Below are positions 13,080-25,389 of a stretch of DNA of 64,000 bases, in pieces. The position numbers were made by a program, and so were the translations under genes. Source of the DNA: Lottia gigantea (Eukaryota > Mollusca > Gastropoda > Lottiidae); contig NW_008710984.1 in assembly GCF_000327385.1 (NCBI RefSeq), forward strand, positions 131,171-195,170, in the 5' to 3' direction. Below the pieces are notes generated by a model. That model had not been told where the DNA came from. It made no database searches and worked only from the letters and a program-made list of their open reading frames with translations. The first letter of the stretch is position 1. Every line of letters begins with the position of its first letter.

Positions 13080-13650
13080 TTTTTCAATTCCAGCGGAACA
13101 TCGTGTCCAGATACAAATACAGTTCCAACACAGAAATCATCACTGATTCCATGTGTACAGCCAATTGTTCCGATTATCCCCGAAAACTGCGCAATGTCCT
13201 AAAAACCTCGTTGTATTGTTTTTATTTCATTTTCATCTGGAAACGTAATTACCTCGGGCCTATGAATAGCTATAGCCCTTGATACCAATTTCACTTTTCG
13301 GGAGAATCTGGATTGATGAACGCCCATTATGTCCCCCACGTTTATTTGGAAAGAGCCACTAGCATACCAACGAAGACATACCAATAACTGTAGTAATGGT
13401 GGGATATGTACAGTTTGGTCACATCGATGATTGAACTAATTTGAAAAAAATGCAGAACGCCATCCTTCGGAAATCTGAAGCGTTTCGTAAATTCACTCTC
13501 GTCTAGATCTTCCATTGGATTTGAGCGGTCTTTAAATCTCCTTTCCACATGGTAAATATCTATAATATGGTGTAATTGATTGAAATAATCTTCCATTGTC
13601 ACAATTTCAATCGCAAACGTATATAAAGTATGGCTAAAATCTGCTACCAC
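13080..13650 (-). pseudogene. HARBI1-like transposase remnant
   Basis: The minus strand encodes recognisable blocks of a DDE-superfamily Harbinger transposase: MEDLDESEFTKRFRFPKD (N-terminal), LRWYASGSFQINVGD and VHQSRFSRKVKLVSRAIA (helix-turn-helix-type region), then FSGIIGTIGCTHG, corresponding to the family's PGVIGCIDGTH block around the first catalytic Asp. Here that Asp appears replaced (IGCTHG). The reading frame breaks between 13342 and 13384 and near 13199, and the C-terminal catalytic part is missing. It is a fossil of a cut-and-paste enzyme. Confidence 0.8.
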
Positions 13651-13801
13651 CCTATCTTTGACTTTACTTAAGTTTTGTCCATAAAACGCTCGAGTAAAGC
13701 ATGACTTACATCAAAGATCGAGCGCAGCATACCTAAAGTCTGGCTTAAGCTCGACTTTGAGTAAAGTACGACTAAAGTTCGACCGCAGCATACGGCATTA
13801 A

Positions 13802-16800
13802 GAACTGTATAGTTAAACTTTATCCTCTCTATTGTCAACCTTATTGCACTTGCACTTGATATAAACCAATTTATTCAACGATTTCTCAAGAACATTTTGT
13901 TACCAGCTGTCGACATGAATTATGTGTTTTGGTTATTTTTGGTAGTGTTCGTATTATGGTACAATTCCAAATAAATCGCCACATGTTACACTATAATTTT
14001 GTTTATTTACCACCAATAACAAATAATTTCACACTCTGGTGCTCATAATATTTTAAATGTCTCGTTGTTATTGAAGTAGCCTAATGCCACTGTCCTAGCA
14101 AAATTAAAACACTTTGAACACTGCTTGGCGTTACCCGTCCTCATTAGTGCAGTCGTAAAACTCCACTAATTTCATTACTTTTCGTTGTTACTGAACGAGT
14201 TGTGTCATATGAATTAAAAATTGTTAGATTAAGAAAACAGTCAACTGCAGACTGATCTCATGTTAAATATTTAATCTCAAGTTATCTTCTTCATATTATT
14301 CTCTATTTTCTTGGACGAGGGTCATCCACGATATATTGCAAAATTACAATAAAAGCCCATGGTGACGGGGTTTTCGGTTGTACTCCGCGCTAAGAATCTG
14401 GGTATGTATAAGTAAATAAATCTGTATATGTTTAATCCTGTGGAAAATTTCCAGAAAATCCCCTTTGAGTAGGCTACGCTTACGAACACAATTTAATCGC
14501 AGCCTTACACGTCAACGCAAATGCAGTCCGAAATGGCCTCAGAGGTTCCTACGGCCCTGTAAATATTACAATATCTACCTAAAATATGTCGTATTTAGAT
14601 TTGAGATCAAATAAAGGCGAGGTGGTATTAGGTTTTAAAGATTATTGACATAATATATATATCAACATCATTAATATTGAAAATCCTTCGAAAAAGATCG
14701 TCGCACTTTGGTCAGACGCTTGCGATTGGTCAGGACCAGTGGTTGGTGCGCGCGGGTTACCTGCTATACAAGAGCAGATATCATAGAATCGCAGTTGACT
14801 TCTTTTATATAGTTTTATCATGTACAGCAAGAACTATCTGTAATAACCCTAGGTCCTAATCTTTGGTATGTTAGGGTTTCCACGATCAATAAAATGCTTT
14901 GAAATTCCGACTGGGATTATAAGAAGATTCAGTCACAAGCCTATCTGTTTAAATATTGACTTAAGTATTTTTAAAAGGTCTCAGATGTCAATATTTTACG
15001 GTTGTGTGTGGTGATTGGATATATTAATGTAAAAGGTATGGATTAAATTTGACGTAGGCGACAGTGCCTGTACGTAAAATATATAAAGCATTGTTTCGGG
15101 GTTGGTTCTGTCTTGAAGCATCACGGTTCACACTTTGGATTGAGATCGGTACGCAAAAGGATTTCAAGACAGAAAATTTATATATAAACAATTTGATTGC
15201 AAAGAATAGTTTCATAGACGCTTCTTAAAGAGACAGCTTGGAGTGACAAATTCGTAAGAGCCAATATCGAAAAAAAATGAAATATATTATGTGGGACCAA
15301 CTCTAATTTAGTTGACAATTCAACCAATAAAAAATTCGGAAAACGCGCATTGTTTGAAGACTGTCAGTGTAGGTTTAAAGAGATATCTACTGATAGCGGA
15401 TCATCTCGGAGTGGATATCTATCCATATTTTTAAAAACATTATTATATTTCAGTTAAATTAAAAACATCGGAGATGGGCAGTTCTTTATCTTAACACGTA
15501 AGTAAGCTTTTTGGTTTTTTTTAAAACAATGTATTTGGAAACTAAAATATCTGTGGCGGGAACTAATTGATACAAAGGCTTCAGGAGGGACGAACGTATT
15601 ACCGCACGACATACATGAGGTGGACAAGAAATTAATTTATTGATTAGAGAATATTTGTAAGTGTTGATCTCGTATTTAATTAAATTTTATGGGTAGAGGA
15701 TCTAATTGTAAGTAGGTAAACCTCATACTTGATCCAGAATTTAAGGTTTTACATTGCTCAATTGCTGAGAACACATCAACTATCATTCATAAACCACCTA
15801 GAGTGACTAGTGGGGTACAGATCATAAGCTTTCCTCAGAATTCATAAAGTTTTTATTGAAATGATAAATCTGAGAAGCGCTGAATCAATTTTCCCATGGT
15901 TGATTTTAAATGAATAAATATAATGTATTTGTGAATATGCCCACTTTCACTATGTCATAAACATCCTTAATTGACCAATTTTGTCATCACATGGGCTTTT
16001 AGAACCATAAGTTCCAGTTATCGTACAACTTCAGTAAGCTCCCGTAGGAAGTAAATGTGTTATCAAATCATACATACTTTCCAAGTAATCGTACAGTTTC
16101 AGCAAGCTACTATGTAGCGCAATAGTGTTATTTATAACGGTAATTGAAGCCTTGCAATGGATTCTAATTTGAGTTTATTCCCACACGGCTGAACGATAAT
16201 AGAATAATCCAAGGGGTTTTATTTCGATTTTCTAAAAAACTAATAGATATTGCTGAATATTCATGGAGAAAAAGCCTTGGGGGTGGGGGGTGGGGGGGGG
16301 GAGTTGTGCAGAGGCCCCAGACGCCAACTTATTTCAAGTGGCTTGAGATCAATTTTGAGCAGACCTTTGTGACAGACCTTCACAGGCCTTGGGGAGGGGC
16401 CTATGGCCCATTTTTTCCGAATGTTTCTGAATATTGTGCGATATTATAATATTTCAAAATATATCCTGTACGCTGTCACTATTAAAAAAAATAAAGACAG
16501 GGTTCTTTTGATAATTGACTGTACAGGAGAAAATCTTTTCAAATTTAAGCTTATAGTGTGTATTTATTTGTTAATTGATGCCATCAGAATTGAGATGGCC
16601 TGTTTACTCTAAAATATAGAAAATTTTAAGCAGGATTAAGTTTCTGTAAGAAGCTTAGCTTATCTTTTTGAATATTAAACTAATGCTCTTAAAAAATCAT
16701 TGAACATGGAACTTTCATTCTGGCCATATTATTCCTGGAAAACTTTGATATTTTTCGCTTAAAAGGGACAAAAATCCAGTGAAAATAAATACATTATGCC

Positions 16801-18270
16801 TACTTATACTCTTAATGTATCTTTAATGGGTTTTTATCGGTCTAAAGCCTTTATAATCTGCAATTTAACAGATTCTTTCTACACATTCTTTTGTTGGGTC
16901 GTATTGCCATTATAGGTAGGCGGTTAGGGGCAAGTACTATCGATCTACATCGGATTTTTTTCTGCATTCATACAAAATTAATATTCTAGTTTAGAACCTG
17001 AGGCGTTCAAGGGCAATTTTTATTTTATTTCAGAATACTACTTTTTCAATTTTTACACAATTTGAAGAGTCTGTTTTCATCACTTATGTCAACCCATCAA
17101 CTGTTATAGGAAAATACTATAAAAGTCGCAGTTCTTGGCGGATTACGAAAAACTTGTTAAAACTAGTTTAACTAAGGCATCAACAAATCCAGAAAATAAT
17201 CAACGTGAGTTATTGCTCTTGTTCTTCAAAAAGGGTGCTGCTTTTTAACCGTATATGGGATTTTGAAATTGACGAAACTTAGCAGAATTCATAATAGGTA
17301 ACACGACGTAAAGACTGAGTTATTGCCCTTGTTCTTTGAATAATTTTTATGTATTTATGACTTGGATATGGCGCCGAATTTGCCTACAGTCAAGTTGAAT
17401 AACATTCTATAACCATAACCCGTTCAACTGACGTTAGCTAGTATACATTTTAGCATTACAGGATCATTTTCCTTAAGTCTGTATAAGGCTGTGAGATAAA
17501 GTTAAATGTTGATGAAAATGAAATAAAAAAGACAAAATCAGGAAGTACTTTATAGTTTCTAATGACAATCAGAAGTACTTGTTACCTTACTCATTGTTAT
17601 CTATTGAACATTCTTATTTTAGAGTCAGTTTTACACAAAAATAATTTGTTAGAAAAAGATTTTTTTTAAATTATACACGTATGTTTATAAGTTACATCTG
17701 AATTCTGAAAGGAGACAATAATATTAACATTTTCTATTTAATATTAATAAATAGATTTTGTTTTATTCAATTCGTCTGCATAACAATTCTCTTTATGCTT
17801 AGTCAAAATTACCATAGTAAATACTTTCATGAGTGCCAGGTCTGCTTTGGTTCTAAAAATATATGTAAATATACGAAATATACGAAATTATATTTCGCAT
17901 TAAAAGGTACGAGAGAGTTCAGATTGAAATGGATAAATTTTCATTTGAATTGGTATTCTGATGTCGAACGTAATCAAACCAAAGTCTGGAATGCATCGTT
18001 AAATTAAAACAAATTTCACCATTTAAAGTGACAAATATCAGTCGGAATTGTTTTTATCAAATTTAATTAACAATACCAACCTATGACCTTACGGATGACG
18101 TTTTTTTATCGGGCATCAAATATTAGATTTATGGCAATAGACACGGTTATTTCTCTCGATTAATTTAAATGAAGTTCTGTTTTTAGACTACATTAGGTTA
18201 TTCTTAACATGTCCTGTCTCACAATGACCAAAAATATAAACTCATTCTTGATTTGGAGTATGAACCTATT
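13802..18270. other. Intergenic, repeats only
   Basis: No exon was recognised. A SINE 3' remnant lies at 14085-14195. G-rich simple sequence lies at 16280-16305. At 17100-17400 are diverged units ('gagttattgccctt', 'gacgaaactta') like those in the pearl-like repeats at 475-905 and 25.9-26.4 kb. The open frames here are short and show no domain. Confidence 0.45.
14085..14195 (+). mobile_element. SINE 3' remnant
   Basis: The segment from 'agcctaatgccactgtcct' through 'ggcgttacccgtcc' to 'gtaaaactccac' plus 'atttcatta' matches, in order, the 3' half of the SINE at 45480-45835. The tRNA-derived head is absent, so it is 5'-truncated. Confidence 0.6.
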
Positions 18271-18274
18271 TACC

Positions 18275-19450
18275 TATCCCAGTAGGATATTTAACTTTCC
18301 TATTTTAACTATCCCAGTAGGATATTTAACTTTCCTATTTTAACTATCCCAGTGGGATATTTAACTTTCCTATTTTCACTATCCTAGTGAGATATTTAAC
18401 TTTCCTATTTTCACTATCCCAGTGAAATATTTAACTTTCCTATTTTCACTATCCCAGTGAGATATTTAACTTTCCTATTTTAACTATCCCAGTGAAATAT
18501 TTAACTTTCCTATTTTAACTATCCCAGTGGAATATTTAACTTTCCTATTTTAACTATCCCAGTGGGATATTTAACTTTCCTATTTTCACTATCCCAGTGA
18601 GATATTTAGCTTTTTCAATATCCTATTATTACTAACCTAGTCGAGTATATAACTTTTATTTTTACTAACCCAGCATGATATTTAATTTTCCTATTTTGAT
18701 AACTCCTGGGGGTTACTATTTTCACTAACTCAGCAGGTTATTTAAATTTTTCTATTTTACTATCCTATTAGAATATATAACTTTTCTATTTTGACAACCC
18801 CTGTGAAATATTTAACTTCTCTTTTTTCACTATCCCAGTGGGATATTTAACTTTTCTATATCGACAAACCTAATAGGATATCTAACTTTCCCTTTTTCAT
18901 TAACCCAGTGGGAAATGTAACTTTCCTATTTTGACAACCCCTGTGAGATATTTTAATTACCTATTTTCACTATCCCAGAGGGATATTTAACTTTTTCAAT
19001 ATCGACCAACCTAGTAGGATATCTAGCACTCCTTTTTTCAATAACCCAGTGGGGTATTTAACTTTTTCTATATCGACCAACCCAGTAAGATATTTAACTT
19101 TCCTTTTTTCGCTAACCTAATAGGATATTTATCTAGACAGCCCCCATGGGTTATTAAACTTTCCTATTTTCACAAACTCAGTGGGATATTTAACTTTCCT
19201 ATTTTCACTATCCCAGTGGGTTATTAAACTTTCCTATTTTTACTATCCCAGTGAGATATATAACTTTTCTATTTTCACTATCCTAGTGTATATTTAACTT
19301 TCCTATGTTGACAATCCCAGTGGGTTATTAAACTTTCCTATTTTCACTATCCCAGTAGGATATATAACTTTGACTTACTCATTAGGATATTTTTTTTTTG
19401 TATTTCCTATTTTAACTTACCCAGTAGAATATATAACTTTCAGTCCTCCA
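18275..19450. repeat. 35-bp minisatellite array
   Basis: About 33 tandem units read 'tatcccagtgggatattt' followed by 'aactttcctattttcac'. The first units start at 18275, 18310 and 18345, exactly 35 bp apart. Units near the 5' end (18275-18600) are nearly identical, whereas those from 18600 to 19450 are diverged and vary in length. No coding function is apparent. It lies between the second and third CCN peptide genes. Confidence 0.95.
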
Positions 19451-20650
19451 GTAAAAAAAAGTGACTTATAATGCAGCACTGGGTATCCTTGAATTTTCGG
19501 AATATAATTCAATCTTCATAATACAATGCGCCATTTAGAAATTTAAAATTCTAAAAATTAACGTAATTAATCAATTTTGGTCATATTTTAATCTAGATCT
19601 TATTAAATGATTCATTGTGCTGAGGTTGTGACTTAGCGTGAGTTAGATGGTATATAATGAAATCAAGCTTAATCTGGCGCCAAGTTTTATTAGATTAACA
19701 TTAAACACTTTCAATCCTTATATCACATATACGTACACAATGTACGTACTTGATTTTTATTGTGATATTGACTGAAAAGCATACATAAAAATATCAGTGG
19801 AAAGTCTTAGATGCCAAATTTGGGTAAATCTTGGGCTAGTATTTGCGAATGTATGTCAATCGGATTTTAAAGTTTTTGCAGGGAACAAAAGCATTCTGCA
19901 TCGTATATTTTGCATCGTATTGTTTGTTGTTATTATTAAAAAAATATTATCTTTGGAACAGGGTGTGGCAAGCAGGTCGTATCATTGGTCCTGATTATTG
20001 ACAACACCATAAAAACTTTGGAAGACTTTTTAATTTGGCTTTTAAATCTGCAAATTCCAGCTCGGCGTGCGTATGCAAGGTAAGGAAAGCCTTATTTATG
20101 TTTTTTGTGATTTGAATAACTATATTGTGAAACTTCAAGGACATACGAAATAATATTGTTGCAAATCATAAAAATAGAAAATACTAAATCCTGTCAAGGA
20201 ACATTGCCTTGAACAACCTGAAATATAGTTATTCACTATACAATAGTTCTATTCATTATTTGTATGTATTGGCGAATAGAACCTGATTATGGATCAGAGA
20301 TGTATTTTTTATATATGTTATGGTGATACATTTGACACCTGATCCATGGAGTCAAGTCACATAATGTGCAGTGCAATTACTCATATTTTCCTTTGGGACT
20401 TTTTGAACAATGTTAGTTTGAAAACTGAAGAGAAAACACATGTAGCAAAATGGCTACTTTTACGTCTTTGGAAATCTTTGCACATGAATAATTTAGTCAT
20501 ATGAAACTGTGTGTCGTTCCCTATCTCATACTAACTGCGTCTGTCATGTTATCGAGTAGTAACACAATATTTCGATTGTGAATGGTCGGATTAGAAACCT
20601 TTTACATTTTTGAAGAAAAATTAAATTTTGTTGATCTTGTCTATTTGTAG
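19451..20650. other. Upstream region of CCN gene 3
   Basis: AT-rich, no open frame with a recognisable domain. The acceptor 'gtctatttgtag' ends directly at the ATG of the third peptide gene (20651), so a noncoding first exon and the promoter are expected somewhere in this stretch. I could not place them. Confidence 0.4.
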
Positions 20651-22463
20651 ATGTTGCCTAAGGCAGAAATTGTACAGTTTTTAACAATAGCCTTAGTATG
20701 GTTGGCTCCCATGGTTATTGCTAGATCAATAGGTAAGCCGGGCGTGTTTTTTTAACTTGTTCAGATGGATGCCTCATGACATAAAAATTAGGATGGCTAC
20801 TGTACTGATATTGACATAATTCTTGAATTGGGAGTATGCACCAGTTTACTAAATCTATATTCTAGTCTTAAAGCAGAGTATAGTCAGTTGACTCCTTAAA
20901 TGTATGGTTTTGGGTCTTCATGATCGAACTTGCTGATATATTTTCAACTGCCAACAACTGGACATTGAACTGCTTGCACCTGGCGGAAAATTGAGTATAC
21001 ACGCTCCGAAAACTGAAAACCACAATCGCTCAATTCTACTTTCGAGTAAAACTAAATGTCGCCGCGCTAAGGTGTCGGAATATACGACAATGCCGTTCAT
21101 TGCAGTTGCAAGTATAGTCAGTTGCAAGTATAGTCAGTTGCAAGTATTTCAAGATGAGCTCTTTACACCAAGAAACTCTCTCCCAAACTATAGACCTAAA
21201 TGGAAAAAGAGCATGACAGGGGATTTACTGACTCACCAATATGTGAAATAAAGTAAATAAAAGCATTATTTGCCCCAGAAAATTAAGTATCAATCTGAAT
21301 AGCAGACATTAATAATCTAAAGAATAAACAGGATTAAAAACAGTGTCAACATTTGCAATCATTTATGTCGTTTATGTAGGTCATCGTTGAATTTTTCATC
21401 TTATTTTCATGCCTACAATTCTATTTAACATCAACCCAGTACTGCTAGTATTTGCGCCTTTTATTTACTTCAGTAGTTTGGGAAGATTTGTGCTACTGAT
21501 TTCCACACAAATTATGATTTTATTTTTAGACATTACTGAAAAAATCCTAGAAGAAAACACAGAAAATATGGAGGCATTAGCGTTAACGAATCTTGCTCGA
21601 CAAAAACCAGTTTCACCATACATGCCTTCACAATTAACAGATTTATTCAACAATGCTTTCGCTAAACACACAATGATGAGGATAAAAGGCTTGAGGAAAG
21701 TATTTGATCACGTTCGAGGAAAAAAAAGTCACCCACCAAACCACCATGAAAGAAGGGTTATAGGTAAGTTAATCAAAATGATATTCTAATGAGCCATTCT
21801 ATGTTGCAAACTATTTGCTTCCAAAGAAACAGATTTAAAAAGATCATAATTGTTATCATTTTAAAAGTCAAATCATGGTTCAATGATAATAAAAAATTGA
21901 ACATGGAACATAATAAATCCGGTTTTTACATTTTGAAGCTCTCAGGCTACAAATGAGAGTTACACTAGGCTATTGTTCTACCTGGAATGCCGACGAACTA
22001 CCCAAAAGGTACTCTTACAGAAGCCTCTAGACAATGTTATAGAATAACAATTTTGTTGACCCGTGAAAGGGAAAGTAGAACGATTTTGGTCTAGAGGGGT
22101 TTAAAAGGTCGGAATGCATGGTTCTAGCTTGGTGTGTGATCATAATACTCATTATATTTCGTGAAATTATGTAGCTTGTTGATGGCTATTGGCTATTATA
22201 TGTAAGTAATATACGTCTACTAAGTGACTTTTGACAAATATGTAAACGATCTGTACTTGATAAGTACGTGATTATTGTACATTACATTGTTTTAATATGT
22301 GGACCCATTGAATTATGATTCGACCCTTGATCTTTTCGGCTACCTACCGATTGTACAGCTATCTATTTACAATCAACTCCATTTCCTCAGATTGTTATGT
22401 ATTTTAAAACATAAGTAATGTTGTTTTACAGTTGGAGGTATTTGTTGCAATGGGAAAAGGTGA
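20651..22463 (+). CDS. CCN peptide precursor 3 (putative amidated secreted peptide)
   Basis: Family not recognised. Exons 20651-20732, 21530-21763 and 22432-22463 are joined in phase 1 (donors GTAAGC and GTAAGT; acceptors tatttttag and tgttttacag) and give 115 residues. Residues 1-22 are a signal peptide (hydrophobic FLTIALVWLAPMVIA) ending before RSI. The middle exon, longer than in the sister genes, contains SQLTDLFNNAF and a basic C-terminal part. A dibasic ERR precedes the final VIVGGICCNGKR then stop. Cleavage after RR, trimming of KR and amidation at Gly would give a nine-residue CCN-amide peptide. The acceptor before the ATG, intron phases and CCN ending match the genes at 2726 and 9595. 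AATAAA is at 22785-22790. Confidence 0.72.
21110..21150. repeat. 19-bp short tandem repeat
   Basis: Two and a half copies of 'gcaagtatagtcagtt' plus flank lie inside the first intron of the third CCN peptide gene. Confidence 0.7.
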
Positions 22464-23890
22464 ATATATATTTTTTTTTAATATGATAATCCAGTGCTAG
22501 TTTTTGAAAAGAAAAATGTTTACGCTAATCCTACAATAATGTTGTTTTGATAAGAACGTGACATTTTTTGTCATTATATAGTCAATTTTATAAAAGTGCA
22601 TTTAAGGTACACATATCGTATATATTTAATATTTCATATTGTTTGATTTTATTCAAGCTTCGAAAAGTTCAAGTTGGTTACATTATCTCTCACTTACCCA
22701 CATTAAAATATTATTTCTCAGCAAAATGAGATTGTGATAGACATTTATATACATAAAAAAAATATTTATTGAGGAAACTTCGGTAATAAAAAAGGAATTT
22801 AAGAATTATGGAGAATGTCACGCTCGATTTTGAATTTTTATAGCTTTTCAAAAGTAAAGAAACTTATGAAAACAAGGGAAATTGATATGAAAATGCTATT
22901 ATTGTTGGTATTATGATTGTTATTATGGAGCTTGATACGAAAAGATTATTATAACTTATTATTATCATTATTATTATTATTATCCACTGATAAGGAAACT
23001 TTAACTGTTTAGTTTCTGTCGCATTTATACCAACCTCATGCCTTATTGTAGCTAAATATGAATCATTTGTATAGATATATTATAATCTAAATATACACAC
23101 GTCAAGTCATGCATTTCTTCTGCATCGTGACTACAAGACAAGTTTACAGTCTAGAATTAAAACGTATTATTACGAGGACTAAGTCAATTAACTAAACCAA
23201 ATTTAGTTAAAATTTCAACCTGCTATAAATGCATGAGGACCAACCCTCCTTTGTATCATCATTTTTATTACCATCATCAAAAATGATAACCATTTTTTCA
23301 CATTGAGCACGACCATACAAAAGAAGCAACCATAATCTTATTTCGATTTTTTTTTGTAATCAGGCTAAAATTAAACAAGATTTTATAGGATTGCACTTGG
23401 ATGCAGAAATATATATATATAAAGTGTATGACAAAAAATAAATCAGGAATGTTCTTAATAACCTTAGACAGTTTATCAAAAAACAGATTTAGTGATAACA
23501 TGCACATAACATGTTGTTTAATATAACTGAGTAGGCTTATACATCTTCGAGTCTTTATTCTTTAATTTTGAAATGCAGGCAGATAAAACATCCATTTAAA
23601 AATTATATTTCTTATTACATTTCCATGGGCTCTCTACATAATTTGTTTTTAAATACTACTCGTAATATTTCGATTCGTTTATTTTCATTTATTCCAAGAT
23701 CTGACAATATTTTCTTTCAATCAAGTTGTGATCTTACAATGCGACTGGCGTATTGATGAAGGCAAACAAAGAACCAATTATTTTATCATCATCATTTGTA
23801 AAAGTGAAACCCGGGCTAGATATGACTGTAGTCAAACATATTGCAACAAAGAATTATAATGTATGTTATTTATTTATTTATTTATTTCTA

Positions 23891-24037
23891 AGACAAGCTG
23901 AGGCCAATCAATATGTCATTGATCAACAATTATTAAAACGATTTCTATGGCGATTGGAAGAGACGAGACGATGTTTATTGAGACAAAAATTATTGAGAGA
24001 AAAGCAAAAAATATTGGCAAAACTAGAAGACCAGTAA
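23891..24037 (+). CDS. Uncertain open segment, amphipathic basic peptide
   Basis: Not recognised. After a T-rich acceptor-like stretch (tttatttctaag, ending about 23890) the frame reads QAEANQYVIDQQLLKRF and continues rich in L, R, K and Q to a stop at 24035-24037, followed two bases later by GTAAGT. The frame stays open upstream to an ATG at 23753. The segment looks helical and dibasic-rich, but there is no domain match, and a stop before the donor argues against an internal exon. It could be the last coding exon of a small gene or chance. Confidence 0.22.
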   Translation, partial: RQAEANQYVIDQQLLKRFLWRLEETRRCLLRQKLLREKQKILAKLEDQ

Positions 24038-24611
24038 AGGTAAGTTTCTAGTATATATCATGTCAAAAGAAAAATTGTAATGTATGTTACCATGGCCAAT
24101 GATCAACAATAAAGAGTCCAAAGCAATAATTGAAATAATTTAAACGAAAGTCGAAGAAGAATTAAAAAATTCGGAAATTCAATTTCGAAACGCACAAAGA
24201 GACAACGACACGGTTTGTAAAATGTATATAATTTCACGACTGTCGTCTCTTTCAGATTAATAACGAGCCCGGATTTGTACTTGTGACCTAAACTTTCGAT
24301 GGAATGTCAACAGACTAAAACATTCTGCACCAATTTAAAACTAAAAATCCAGAAAGACATCGATTTGTGTTTCAGAATCAGTGAACAGTTCATATGATAT
24401 ATATTTTATTGAAGTCTATTTCCTTAGTCTAAAGGCGAGGTTTTTTAACTTATTAAAATTTACACCGATTAAAGTACAACTTTTTGGAAAATATTGTAGT
24501 TTGATTAGGTTAATAAAACTCATTTTAACAATATTGTGATTTACCAATTACATGAAGCTAAAGCTTCGACAGTTGAACAGAGATATAGCTTTGAAATGTA
24601 CGATAAGTCCA

Positions 24612-25037
24612 TTGTCGATTTGTTAAATGCAAAATGTATAAGTATTCTTCAAATCCAATGAAATGCACCCGAATGCAGATTACATTTTACACTTTGCATT
24701 ATACACTTTGCATTATCAAGCCTTGCATCCATTTTAAAAGTTTTCCCGTGCGTGCGCCGTGAAAGTTGGGATTTGAAGACACTCGTGGTAATATTGACAT
24801 TATTTTCGTTATTTCCGACCTTGATCGTAATTTCCCTACATTTCCACCGTCTATTTACGTATGCAAATGAATACGTCATCATTCCATGTAAGGTATATGT
24901 TCGATTATGTAAAGTCTATCATGCAAGGATTGATAAAGCAAAGTGTATAATGCAAAGTATTAAATGTTATCTGCATTCGTGTAGCATTTCATTGGATTTT
25001 GGAGAATACTTATACATTTTGCATTTTAACAAATCGA
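24612..25037. mobile_element. Foldback/MITE element with long inverted repeats
   Basis: Two arms of about 125 bp, near 24612-24735 and 24913-25037, are inverted copies: the left arm carries 'tgcattatacactttgcatt' and the right arm its complement 'aagtgtataatgcaaag', and both end outward in 'tcgatttgttaaa' or its complement. The 180-bp centre has no coding frame. Target-site duplication was not resolved. Confidence 0.75.
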
Positions 25038-25389
25038 AAATTTTACTTTACAGCATTGACAAATGACGACATAATATGTCGTATTTTAAAGCTGCAACAC
25101 AATGGAAAATAATTTGGCAACGTTATACCTCCATATAGAAAGCAGGGATCAATTTAGCTTGAACATTTTATAAGCAATTTGTCACGCCAAATTATAGTTT
25201 TAGCTAATCAATTTAAATTTTGATCGCTTTCCAGAAAAATTCTATAGCAATCCAAAATATTCTCTAGAGTAAGAGGTCCATAGTTCCATAACGATTTATA
25301 GAGCGTTGAATAATATTTTGACAATTTGCATTCGCTGAACGCCATGAAAATTTTGATACGCATACAATTGAACCTTTACGTACAGAAAG

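Larger units (their letters stand above)
12120..13798 (-). mobile_element. PIF/Harbinger DNA transposon, decayed
   Basis: Terminal inverted repeats begin GGGCCGTATGCTGCG on the left and ATGCCGTATGCTGCG (reverse complement) on the right, flanked by TAA target-site duplications at 12117-12119 and 13799-13801, as expected for PIF/Harbinger. Both classic Harbinger genes are recognisable: a HARBI1-type transposase on - (13080-13650) and a Myb/SANT-like protein on + (about 12540-12730). Subterminal regions carry repeated 'aagtcagactt'-type motifs. At 1.68 kb it is shorter than a full element, and both reading frames are interrupted, so it is not autonomous. Confidence 0.85.

Noticed and set aside
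20151-20172. YCCKS-stop frame upstream of CCN gene 3
   Set aside because: No usable acceptor in the right phase, and Asn is replaced.
23845-23880. Minus-strand LCCN frame
   Set aside because: A stop lies just upstream in frame, before any acceptor, so it cannot be a spliced terminal exon.
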